64,000 nt of DNA from Asterias rubens. Taxonomy: Eukaryota > Echinodermata > Asteroidea > Forcipulatida > Asteriidae. The notes below the pieces were generated by a model. That model was given only the letters and a program-made list of their open reading frames with translations. It made no database searches and was not told where the DNA came from. The stretch is taken from assembly GCF_902459465.1 (NCBI RefSeq), contig NC_047083.1:1242501-1306500 (forward strand), given 5' to 3'. The position numbers and the translations under genes are program-made. Of the stretch, positions 31,734-64,000 are shown piece by piece. The stretch's first letter is position 1, and every line of letters starts with the position of its first letter.

Positions 31734-34700
31734 CTAAGCTTCAAAGATAAGAAAACCAGAGAAAGTTGTGAATCTGTAATGGCTGCTGTACAGCTCTCGG
31801 CCATCGTACAATTGCAGATATACTTGGTCACTATCCTCAAGATCTAGGATGACACTGTTACTAGCACCATCTTCGGTATCTGTGATGCCATAGTCTATGA
31901 CACCAACAGTGTGGTCACCTAGAAGTACAAGAAAAAAATGCATTAGCCAAGATTTGCAGGATTTGAGTGTGTTTGAATACAGGGTGTTCAAATTTCTTTA
32001 TCAATCTTTATCAATATTTTTTATACATTTTTAATATTATATATTTCTGGTACCAAGGATGCCTCATTAGTGAACTTAATCACTGTAGCTTGTACAATAT
32101 AAAATGCAGTCTAAAATAAAGTAAATAATTTTGAATTTGTAAAAATGTCAACAATTGTAGGTTTTTCAAATATTAAAGAGGGGGAAGATATTTTTAAACA
32201 AAATTTGACACACTGTTTTTTTTATTTCCATGTTATTTTGGTAAAAAACGTGATAAAATATGTGTAAAAAATTCCTATCCTCCCCGGCGGGGAATCGAAC
32301 CCCGGTCTCCTGAGTGACAGTCAGAGATACTTACCACTATACTACCGAGGATTGGCGGAGGAGGGAGGATTTCGTTATGCAATGAACAAAGTAGCGTGTA
32401 TGTTACGCAATGTTAGTCTTTGTCCAAGGTGTTTGCTTGATTCATCACACAACTTTAAGATGAATGTAATGTTTAACAGTGTTTTGGTGATAAAGAACGT
32501 AACATTTGACAATTCAGGTTTGAGATAAGCCAGGCAATGAAATTGTGCTTGTTTGCATTTTTACAAACGGAAAACCAACCAGATACGGGTCTGGCATCAC
32601 GACCACGCATTGCATGGGGAAAATTTGTGCATGGCACTGTGACGACCAAAGTTCACGCATGAACAAGCTCAGCTGGAGCAAGCGTCGCATTCAATTATGT
32701 CCTCTATGCAATACTATCCGGAGGACATTATTGCATATGCAATAATGTCCGCCGGACGGTTTTGCATAATGCAATTGTGTCCGCCCGGACACATTTGCAT
32801 ATGCAGTTGTGTCAGCCCCGTGCAAAACCGTCCTTGCAGTAAAGTCGCCCGGAACACGTTCGCCATTTTTTTACAAGCTAAGGAAGCGCATGTCATGAAT
32901 GACATGGGGAAATGTTCGGCCGTTTGGGTATTTGCTGAAAACATAAAGTACGTGAATATTCATGCTGCATATACATTACGTAGGTTCAGTGCATGCACGC
33001 TCGCTTACGCGCGCACATACAATGAGTACAGTCATTGCATAGCCCCCCGGACACGTTTGCATTTGCAAAAGTGTCCGGAGCGGCCAGATTGCATGGCGGA
33101 CACAATTGCATCTGACTCCGGCTGTAATTGAGGGGGCGAAACAACAGGGTTTTTTTCTTCCCATTTTCACTAAATAGTTGATCAAGGTTATAAGCATCAC
33201 CTATCATGAGTGACACACTGAATTTTTAAATAAACGTAGACCGACCCGCCCCCCCCCCCAATACGGCGACGAATTCTGTAGAATTTCGTCTGATACAGCG
33301 CCCTCTTTTGAAATTTCCAGTTCCGCCCATAATCCTCCTATGAAACATCTGTTGGTTTCACATAAAGCTTAGAATGATCAATTAATTGCTAAGCACAGGA
33401 CGGTGTTATGTCACACTACAGATCACTATGGTAATAATTGGCTTTGTGGAAGTCGAGCACTGCCTGGACGTTTGGCAGGGTTGGTTCGGGGCGGGGCTTG
33501 GGTTATATAGGGGCGGGTGTGATGGCGAAACTTCTAATTTCTACCTCCATGACAACTAAGACAGACTCACCGTTTTTAAGCAGCTGGACAAGAGGGAAAT
33601 TTTGATTGGATGACTTGTAGATGTTGACGGAAAAGAAGTAAGTTCCTGAAAGAAATTTTAATTACTTTGATTAAGCATAAAGTCTAAGAAAAAATAGAGA
33701 AAAGTCACATCCAAATTTGGCTAATTAATAGTACTTTATGGTTTTGTTGTTGTTGATGTTTGTTGTTGTTGTTTTTTTTTTGCATTCTCAACGTAACATC
33801 TCAAAGTTGAGCTTTTCTTACCAGGAACGTAACAGTGGAAAATCCCAGTCTCTTCATCAAAATGTCCGCCTTGATTGGTAAAGATCTTCTGGTAAGTTAT
33901 TATGATTGGTCCGTTGGTTGCCAGGAGACTGGTTGTCCTGGCAGCAGAAAATGCCACTTTTCTCCGGGAGTTTCTCCCGTTACTGTTAGGGTTTCTGGGA
34001 GGGTCGGTCTCGGGCGGGGGAGGGCAGGCTTTACACTCCCCGATTTCGCCCTTCACTCCAGGGAAACCTCGGCCTCCTTTTATACCTGTAATTATAGAGT
34101 TTTGAAAGTACTAGTATGTATTCATAAAATAATGGTTTGTTGTACAAAATAACTGTATGGAGTTTCGAAGTGATATTTTTATGAGTTATATTCATTCATT
34201 CATACATCGATGGTTTATTATTTTAAATTTTTTTAAATCGCGACATCGGGCAAATTACAAGTAAATTTACAATAAAAATATTTAAACAATAAGAAATATT
34301 TGAACAAAAACAATGGAAAAACAACAATAAGTTTGTCATAATGCTTTGTTATTTTTATCTTCAATGCTAAAAAAGAAAGGAATACAATTATGTTGTAAAA
34401 AACACCTATCCTCCCCGGCGGGGAATCGAACCCCGGTCTCCTGAGTGACAGTCAGAGATACTTACCACTATACTACCGAGGATTGGCGACAATAATTGAA
34501 TTTCATTACGCTATGAGCAAAGTAGCATAGGCTTATACATTACGCACTGCTAGTCTTTGTTCAAGGCGAATATAATTATTGTCCATCTCATTTTTTTTAA
34601 GATGCATCAAAGTACGTAAAATAATGTTCATCAGTGACTTACTGACGAAGAGTGACAAACATAGTCATGGTTGAGTTGACCCAGGAAAAAAAAAACATTT

Positions 34701-35660
34701 TGTTTGCATTTTTACAAACAACACTTTAAAACATAATAAATAGGGCCTATGAGCTACACATTCATTCAATGTTCATAAATTTGTAGTTTTGTTTCGTAAT
34801 TTACCATCAAATCCATTTATCCCAGCTGGTCCCGATGCTCCAGGTGGGCCGGGTGTTCCGGTTATACCGTGTTTCCCTGGTAGACCCATCGATCCCGTAT
34901 CACCCTTTAATCCTGCTTCACCTTTATCTCCTGTCGGTCCGGTAAACCCAGAACCGCCTGGAGGACCTGTGAATTAAAACAGAAAGACCGTTAATTATAC
35001 AAACTTAATTAATAACTTATTTTTGTGATGAATGTCCTTGCCGTGGTGCTATTTTGGTCTCTCTTATCCTTTCATTCTTGGGATTTTGTTCTCGGCTGGG
35101 GAGACGTGTTTTGTTAAAATGTATTTGTTGTTGTATATTAAGGTTTGCGGTTACACCATGTGTGTATCTACTTGCAAGGTAGAGTTGTATTTGTTGTTGT
35201 TGCTGTATTTGTATTTGTTGTTGTATTTGTTGTTGTTGTTTAATTCAAAAACAGTTTACTCACCATTGATACCAGGAACTCCTTGCTCCCCCGCTTCACC
35301 TTTCGTCCCAGGTCTCCCAGCCGGACCAGGCTGCCCATTATTGCCATTATTTCCAGGATTACCCGGGAATCCAGACGGGCCTTGCGACCCCGGGAATCCT
35401 GGCGTACCGATCGGGCCCTGCGGACCGGGCATCCCGATGACGATGGGCGAAGCACATGGTAGTTTCTCCCGGGGGTAGCACGTCTGCTCAGGGGGTGGTT
35501 GCTCTGGTTGCTGCTGGGTCTCTTGCTCGGTGATTGGTTGAGTGGTGTTCTCTGTTAAGCCAGCTACGTCTGGTGGTTGGTCGACGCCGGCATGGCAGTA
35601 GCCAATTAGAAATGACATGCAAATTAGCATGACAGGAGTTGAGAAAAGGGTGTACTTCAT
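31734..35660 (-). CDS. Secreted collagen-like C1q-domain protein (360 aa)
   Basis: Coding exons in order: 35264-35660, 34805-34966, 33822-34085, 33571-33645, 31734-31918. All have GT-AG borders and every intron is in phase 1. The start (MKYTLF) is followed by a hydrophobic signal peptide ([17 protein letters not shown]). A Gln/Pro/Glu-rich segment with two Cys comes next ([12 protein letters not shown]). About 44 Gly-X-Y triplets spread over three exons form a collagen stalk. A CKAC motif and Pro/Asn-rich linker (~residues 205-230) follow. A C1q domain fills the C-terminal ~130 residues: [56 protein letters not shown]. The protein is probably exported and trimerises through stalk and C1q head. 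In invertebrates such proteins act as pattern-recognition lectins or complement-like components, but the ligand cannot be told from sequence. It is not orthologous to a named gene as far as I can see. Confidence 0.92.
32280..32351 (-). tRNA. tRNA-Asp: tRNA-Asp (GTC), in intron 5 of the C1q gene
   Basis: 72-nt cloverleaf on the minus strand. Acceptor TCCTCGG pairs with CCGGGGA, discriminator G. D-arm is GTATAGTGGTAAGTA, anticodon loop CTGTCAC with anticodon GTC, T-loop GGTTCGATTCC. A run of six T follows 9 nt downstream, a standard Pol III terminator. No mismatch in conserved positions, so it looks functional. Same strand as its host gene. Confidence 0.95.
32690..33135. mobile_element. Palindrome-rich element with TTTGCATATGCA / GTGTCCGG words
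   Basis: At least seven blocks combine a TTTGCAT/ATGCAA core with TGTCCGSCCGGACA half-sites (32706-32850 and 33040-33118), in both orientations around a unique centre. It is non-coding, in C1q intron 5. It is probably a MITE whose subterminal regions carry clustered repeats. Superfamily unknown. Confidence 0.5.
34411..34482 (-). tRNA. tRNA-Asp: tRNA-Asp (GTC), second identical copy, in C1q intron 3
   Basis: Identical in all 72 positions to the gene at 32280-32351, with the same T6 terminator downstream. About 90 bp of upstream flank is also similar between copies (CAAAGTAGC...TTACGCA...TAGTCTTTGT), so the pair arose by a local duplication larger than the tRNA. Confidence 0.95.
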
Positions 35661-36137
35661 GATATCTGGTGACAGAAAGGAAGAAGTTGAAATGAAAGAA
35701 GTGCAAGTGAAGTCCTTAAATAGCGAAACATGCATTTAGTAGGCCTATTCGTATTCCTTTTAATAACAGAAATGAAGGGGGGGGGGGGGTTATACCTCCG
35801 GCCCCAAAGCCCCGAAGGAAAAACAAAACAAAGCGATTGAATAAATGGCAACTTAGCTAATAGTCTATGACAATACGCCTAGCTACATACATGGAAGTAT
35901 CGTGAAACAAAGATGTAGAAAATTAAAATCTTTAAATTTCATAACCCTTATGTGCAAAATAACAATAAGTTACCAACAAACTGTTATACAGTGCTAACAG
36001 GTTATAGTGAAGGTTGATTTAAACCAAAATACCCCAACTCTTCTTTCAACGAAACTTTCACGTAATTGTTTTGGACCTCTTTATGAAACTAACGAAATTA
36101 TGATTATGTTTAAGCTTGCGTCTCGACAAATACTTAC

Positions 36138-36370
36138 CAAGCAAAGAAGGGTATGGCTTCTTGAAGAAAATACCACCTTTTCTGCCAATAATATCGAAAT
36201 AAAACTCCTTCTTGCGTATTTTTAACACGCGATGACTGGATTTCTCGAACGATGTCGACGGTAGCTACAACTCGATTAAGGTTTCCGCAAAAAGCAGTTT
36301 CACTTATATCTTCTCGACACAGGCAACTTTTAACCCTGGTCCGACCGGATATGAAATAATATTTGGCTTG
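36138..36370 (-). other. 5' UTR exon of the C1q gene
   Basis: Inferred transcript start lies ~25-30 bp after the TATA box. A strong donor (CTTG|GTAAGT) closes the exon at 36138, and an acceptor (CTGTCACCAG ending at 35666) opens the next exon five bases before the start codon. Non-coding. Confidence 0.5.
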
Positions 36371-36390
36371 CTTGCACTTGCTTGTCGCCC

Positions 36391-36400
36391 CTTTTATAGG
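36391..36400 (-). promoter_or_regulatory. TATA box of the C1q gene
   Basis: CCTATAAAAG on the minus strand is a consensus TATA box, correctly placed before the inferred 5' UTR exon. A TATA-type core promoter suits a regulated, inducible secreted protein and contrasts with the TATA-less LIN9/SPTY2D1 promoter. Confidence 0.6.
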
Positions 36401-36409
36401 CTTCAATTA

Positions 36410-37282
36410 TTTTTGAAATAACAATAGTAATTTATCAGGCCAAAATAAAATAAAATTGTTTGTCGTCCAGAATGTTGAACAAGAAAACCAATCTGAAATG
36501 AAATATTGCGCCTGCAACTTGCTTATAAAAGAGGGGCGAATTCCGGGTTGGTTTTGAGTTGAGTGGGTGGGGGCGGGGGGGGGGGGACCCTGGTCTCTAA
36601 AGGTATACCAAGAAGGGGCAGATATTTCGGAAGGGTCCACAAGGGAGTGGAGTTGGCTGATTATTTTTGTGAAATTATTGTGGGGCGGGGGCGTATGGTG
36701 GGTGTGTGATGTCCAATATCGGGGTAGTGACAAGTTTCCTGGAACCAGAATCAAGTGGAGGCGGTGTCATAGCAAGGTTAAGATGCTGGTCTTGAGGGAG
36801 ATGGCACAGATGGGTTTATGGCGCGTATACCAAAGTTTGAATCAAACTTTGGTATACTTTGGCATGCATCCCAAAACAACCCTTGCAGTATCCTTGTCAA
36901 TACTTCACTCTGTGCACTCTTGTATAGAAACTTTAAGACATGAACGACGGTCTCTCATCGAAAATTTAAAACATTGAAAATATACCTTAAAACTTTACCA
37001 ATAGGGAATAGATAAGGACATTAATTATGAAAACAAAACCGCCATAGAATTATGAATGTATCGCACTAGAATTAAAGACGTAACATGGTTTTATTTCTCT
37101 AAGGCCTCGGAGGAGTTGTGTTTGAACAAGGTCCACCGGAAAGGGGAATTTATGCCAGTCAGTGATTTAAAACAAATTGAGTGTGGGTTGGTGGTCGTTA
37201 TTGCTTGACAACTTACAAACCCATGGGGTTCTCATGTGACTCAGAGTTCACAGGAAACATTGTGACAATGAAAGATAAGGAA
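36410..37282. other. Upstream flank of the C1q gene, no gene seen
   Basis: There is a plus-strand TATA-like CTTATAAAAG at 36521-36530. A 136-codon plus-strand ORF (36567-36977) has no recognisable domain and is partly a G-rich low-complexity translation. A perfect hairpin with 16-bp arms lies at 36825-36857. Confidence 0.35.
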
Positions 37283-37654
37283 TTAAAGGCAGTGGACACT
37301 ATTGGTAACTACTCAAAATAATTATCAGCATAAAACCTCACTTGGTAACGATTAATGGGGAGAGGTTGATAGTATAAAACATTGTGAGAAACGGCTCCCT
37401 CTGAAGTGACATAGTTTTCGAGAAAGAAGTAATTTTCCACGAATTTGATTTCGAGACCTCAAGTTTAGAAATCAACCATCTAAACGCACCCAACTTCGTG
37501 TGACAAGGGTGTTTTTTCTTTCATTATTATCTCGCAAGTTCGATGACTGATTGAGCTCAAATTTTCACAGGTTTGTTATTTTATGCATAGGTTGAGATAC
37601 AATAACTGTGAAGGCTAGTCTTTGACAATTACCAATAGTGTCCACTGTCTTTAA
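37283..37654. mobile_element. Family A MITE, copy 5
   Basis: Ends TTAAAGGCAGTGGACACTAT and ...AATAGTGTCCACTGTCTTTAA; core GAAACGGCTCCCTCTGAAGT present. Confidence 0.75.
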
Positions 37655-38011
37655 TACGCTCCTTCACCTATGGAAAACACATGTGCAGACAGCAATAAAG
37701 ACAATCACACACTTTATGCTGTTGGTCCTAGCAGCACTTTTGCATTTATTTTAGTTGTCATATTTTTACACCGATGTCACAAATCACAGCAAATAGTTTT
37801 CTTTCTTACATATATTTACAATTTATTTATTTATTTTGATACAGAGGACAGTGCAGTAATTAAATACAGCGATTAATAATACTGTGGATATACAATTTAT
37901 GTAAATTATGCATTAATTAAAGGTCAAAGATTTGAATAAAGAAATGAATATGTATGTTTTGATTGACCTTCAAATGACCTTTTGCTCCGACGCCAGAACT
38001 CCACTAAACCC

Positions 38012-38386
38012 TTTAAAGGCAGTGGACACTATTGGTAATTACTCAAAATAATTATCGTCATAAAACCTTTCTTAGTAATGAGTAATGGGGAGAGGTTGAT
38101 AGCATAAAACATTGTGAGAAACGGCTCCCTCTTAAGTGACGTAGTTTTCAAAAAAGGGAAGTTATTTTCCACGAATTTAATTTCGAGACCTCAGAATTAT
38201 ATTTTTAGCATCTGAAAGCACACAACAATTCGTGTGACAAGGGTGTTTTTTTCTTTCATAGTTATCTCGCAACTTCGACGACCAATTGAGCTCAAATGTT
38301 CACAGGTTTGTTATTTTGTGCATATGATGAGTTAAAGTATACACACCAAGTGAGAAGACAATTACCAATAGTGTCCAGTGTCTTTA
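38012..38386. mobile_element. Family A MITE, copy 6
   Basis: Same ends and orientation as copy 5, only ~360 bp away. Minor internal changes (TCTTAAGTGACGTAGTTTTC). Confidence 0.75.
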
Positions 38387-38819
38387 TTGACTTTCTGTCA
38401 TTGGTAAAATAATGAACAATAAATTGCAGAACATACGCAGTTAACATGATTTAAAACTCACTGTTAATCCAATCCAATTGAAAAAAAAATTGGGGGAGGG
38501 AAGGGAAATCACACAACAAGCTTTCTCCTTAAGCCCTGTTTATAGGAGTGAGGTTTAAGTGTTTTGTACATTTGTAAAAGTGACCTTTTAGATCTGAACA
38601 ACTTTCTTCTTTTATTCTCCCATCCTATGTACTCTTCAAAACTTAAAGCTGTTGGTAAATCAAACTGTGAACGGCAAACGCAAATAGAAAAATACAAAAG
38701 TCTCCTTTGTACAATCAGAAACAATATGAGGTGATGGTATTTAAAGAAAAGGCCAGCAGTGCTTTCTATTTACAAAAAAGTGGGAGGGGTGGGGTGGAGT
38801 ACGTGACAGCAGGATATCA

Positions 38820-39400
38820 TCTTTGGGGGTCCAACAACCCTCCTACTGTTGGACCATTCAATGTCATCCACTGTAGTTTTAAACGATAGATGAATTACAA
38901 TATGATACATGTTGTGAACGCATCTACACAGTATACAGTCAACCCTCCTACTGTCTGACCATTCAATATCACCCACTGTGGTTTTGAATGATACAGACAA
39001 TCTGGACCAGCCCACAGTCATGTGATGAAATCAATGTACACAGTACACAGTCACCCCTCCTACTGTCTGACCATTCAATATCACCCACTGAGGTTTTGAA
39101 TGATACTATGCCAGCCTGCAGTGTAATATCATGTGGTAAATGCATCTACACAGTACACAGTCAACCCTCCTACTGTTCCACCATTCAACATCATCCACCG
39201 TGATGTGAATGGATGCTAAACTAACCCAGGCTACAGTATGTTATCACAGTCAACCCTCCTACTGTCTGACCATTCGATATCATCCACTGTGGTTTTTAAT
39301 GATAGATAAACTATGCCAGCCAGCAATATGTTATCATTTGATTAATGCATGTACACAGTCAACCCTCCTACTGTCTTACCATTCAATATGGTAATAGCAG
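38820..39400. repeat. Minisatellite, six units of ~90-111 bp
   Basis: CCCTCCTACTGT recurs near 38838, 38943, 39054, 39165, 39255 and 39363. Each is followed by CCATTCAATATCA and a CACAGTACACAGTC block. The units differ by small indels. It lies 3' of CKAP5. Confidence 0.8.
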
Positions 39401-39829
39401 CTACACAGTACAGTTAACGCATGTATAGAGCAATTGAATGGTTTCAAAAGGGGTTGATTAACACACTGGAAAAATAATGTCACAAGAGTCAGTGAAGAAT
39501 ATCTTCCCTTCAATCATGTGCTGTTTTCCCCGCAAACAGCTTTCATCAACTCCTTCATGTCCTTTATTTGCATAAACAAGACAGACACTGGAACAATCAA
39601 GGCCATGATTACCAGACAACCAATGAAATAGTATACACAAGCTATGAATATTTATGGTAATGAATAAATTTACATAGACATTTGCATATGCAATAGCGAC
39701 CATAACGATGACAAACAGTAGCAAGAAATTTTGAGCGAGGATAGGATTGAAAGCCCATGAATCATTTATCTTATTATTTCTGATTTTCCCTCAAACGCTC
39801 TTCGTATAATTGATGGAGTTTTATATAAA

Positions 39830-40238
39830 GGGAACCGACTTTGGCTGCTTAGCCGTAGAAAGAAAATCGCTTACCAAATTTGGTTGCTAAGCATAAATAA
39901 ACAGAGAACCAGTTGCAGTCAATATATTATACATGGCAGTTTGGCTGGTTAGCGTTTATGCTAAGCAAAATGTTCTTAGCATTTTTTTTAAAGAGCTTAT
40001 AGTATGAGTATTTGATGCCATCACTCAGTTTCTTAAAGCTAGTAAGCAGGAAAATCATAACTAAGCAAGTTTCTCTGCCGAGCAGAATTCATCAGGGAAC
40101 CAGCAACAAACAATGTATGTGACATTGCTGTTTGGCTGGTAACCTGTCTAAGCTGAACCACATTTTGTACAACGCTTTGTATCTCGGTGAAGGGTTTATT
40201 TGTAGTTGCCACGGTAACTCGTCAGGTTTTCCCATCTT
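39830..40238 (-). other. CKAP5: CKAP5 3' UTR and downstream family B remnants
   Basis: A minus-strand AATAAA at 40195-40200 sits 39 nt after the CKAP5 stop and could end a very short 3' UTR. The rest (39840-40130) is made of diverged family B MITE words (GGTTGCTAAGCA, CTAAGCAAGTTTCTCTGC). Confidence 0.35.
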
Positions 40239-63208
<22,970 letters not shown>

Positions 63209-64000
63209 CTGAGAGCGGAGTACGAGAAACGGAAGAGAACAATGAACGTGTATTCAGATTGAGGGGGAGAGGCGAAGGGGTAGAGGCGAAAGGGGAAGTT
63301 GCGAAGGGGGTAAATGCAAAACATTCTAAGTTTTGTGGAAGAAATGAGAAGGGGCAATCAGAGAAGAACACAAAAACTCAAAACAAAGAACAATTAAAGC
63401 GCACTTGAATAACAGTGAAATATTTCAGTGGAGATACAATACGTGAACATAAACTAGCCACACAAGATATTGTACACATAACATGCTACGACAAGTTAAT
63501 AAAAATAAACTGCAACTCTTAAATTGACTCCTTCCTCCGGACTTAATAATGAGGAAATCTGCTTTCCAAAAGCATTCCACACTTAAAAGCTTCTTCAAGC
63601 ATAGTAAGACATGTCAAAGAGTGTAGGCAAATTGTCAACTTTTGTTTACGGGAGCATCTCAAAAGTTGAAATGGTAGAAACGTTCTAATCGTATCGGATA
63701 CGTATTCCAGCGCGTGCTCATGGAGCGTTGCATTAAACCACTGGAATGCTCAATTGGAACGTTCAAATTACTAATGCACTCGTATTCACTCAATGTATTC
63801 ACTCGTGCTGGATTGCTCTCGTTAGGCACAATCATGCGGTCTAAAACATTCTGGCAGTCGAATGGAACACGAGCGCGAGTCCAAAGGAACGTTCTTTTGG
63901 CCCTAGAATGTACCCAACTCTGAGGAACTCCCTAAGGCTACAGTCCTGTTTAAATCTAAAATGACCTTCTCCAGGAGCAGAAAAAAGCTCTAGTAACGTC
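63209..64000. other. CKAP5 intron up to the window edge
   Basis: No further CKAP5 exon is recognisable. G/A-rich GGGGAGAGGCGAAGGGG repeats at 63260-63320; otherwise nothing evident. Confidence 0.4.

Noticed and set aside
34789..35478. Plus-strand Pro/Gly-rich ORFs that look collagen-like
   Set aside because: They are the antisense reading of the minus-strand Gly-X-Y exons. The minus strand has the signal peptide, phase-1 splice sites and the C1q head.
36567..36977. 136-codon plus-strand ORF as a gene
   Set aside because: It begins in a G-rich low-complexity tract, contains a perfect palindrome, and shows no domain or conserved pattern.

Overview
The window is animal nuclear DNA, AT-rich and intron-rich, packed with short non-autonomous DNA transposons. 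Four protein-coding genes could be reconstructed exon by exon from conserved protein sequence, GT-AG borders and matching codon phase. They are LIN9 (minus, 10455-24596), SPTY2D1/SPT2 (plus, 24834-28889, with a possible extra 3' exon to 29500), a secreted collagen-stalk C1q-domain protein (minus, 31734-35660) and the C-terminal half of CKAP5/XMAP215 (minus, 40239-63208, running off the right edge). Gene content and dispersed-repeat style suggest a deuterostome marine invertebrate, most likely an echinoderm such as a sea star. That placement is an inference from general familiarity, not a database result.

Layout. Positions 1-10454 hold no gene I can name: inverted-repeat elements, tRNA-derived SINE remnants, two hAT-type elements with perfect 8-bp target duplications (7451-8437 and 9104-9484), a tandem repeat and one doubtful exon pair near 5 kb. 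LIN9 fills 10.4-24.6 kb with 14 coding exons. Its intron 11 contains an unexplained 90-codon open first exon (14299-14568) behind a promoter-like block with several CCAAT boxes and an E2F-type site. LIN9 and SPTY2D1 are head to head, 237 bp apart between start codons. The C1q gene has six exons (one 5' UTR exon), a TATA box, and two identical tRNA-Asp(GTC) genes inside its introns. CKAP5 occupies the right 24 kb with 18 recognised exons covering one TOG domain and the C-terminal region.

Functional picture. LIN9 is a core subunit of the MuvB/DREAM complex that controls cell-cycle promoters, SPT2 is a histone H3-H4 chaperone, CKAP5 is a microtubule polymerase, and the C1q protein is a candidate secreted immune-recognition molecule. 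Nothing suggests joint regulation except the shared LIN9-SPTY2D1 intergenic promoter. Partial tandem duplications of coding exons occur in both LIN9 (exon 5) and CKAP5. Most of the rest is intron or intergenic DNA made of at least six inverted-repeat transposon families, SINEs and minisatellites.
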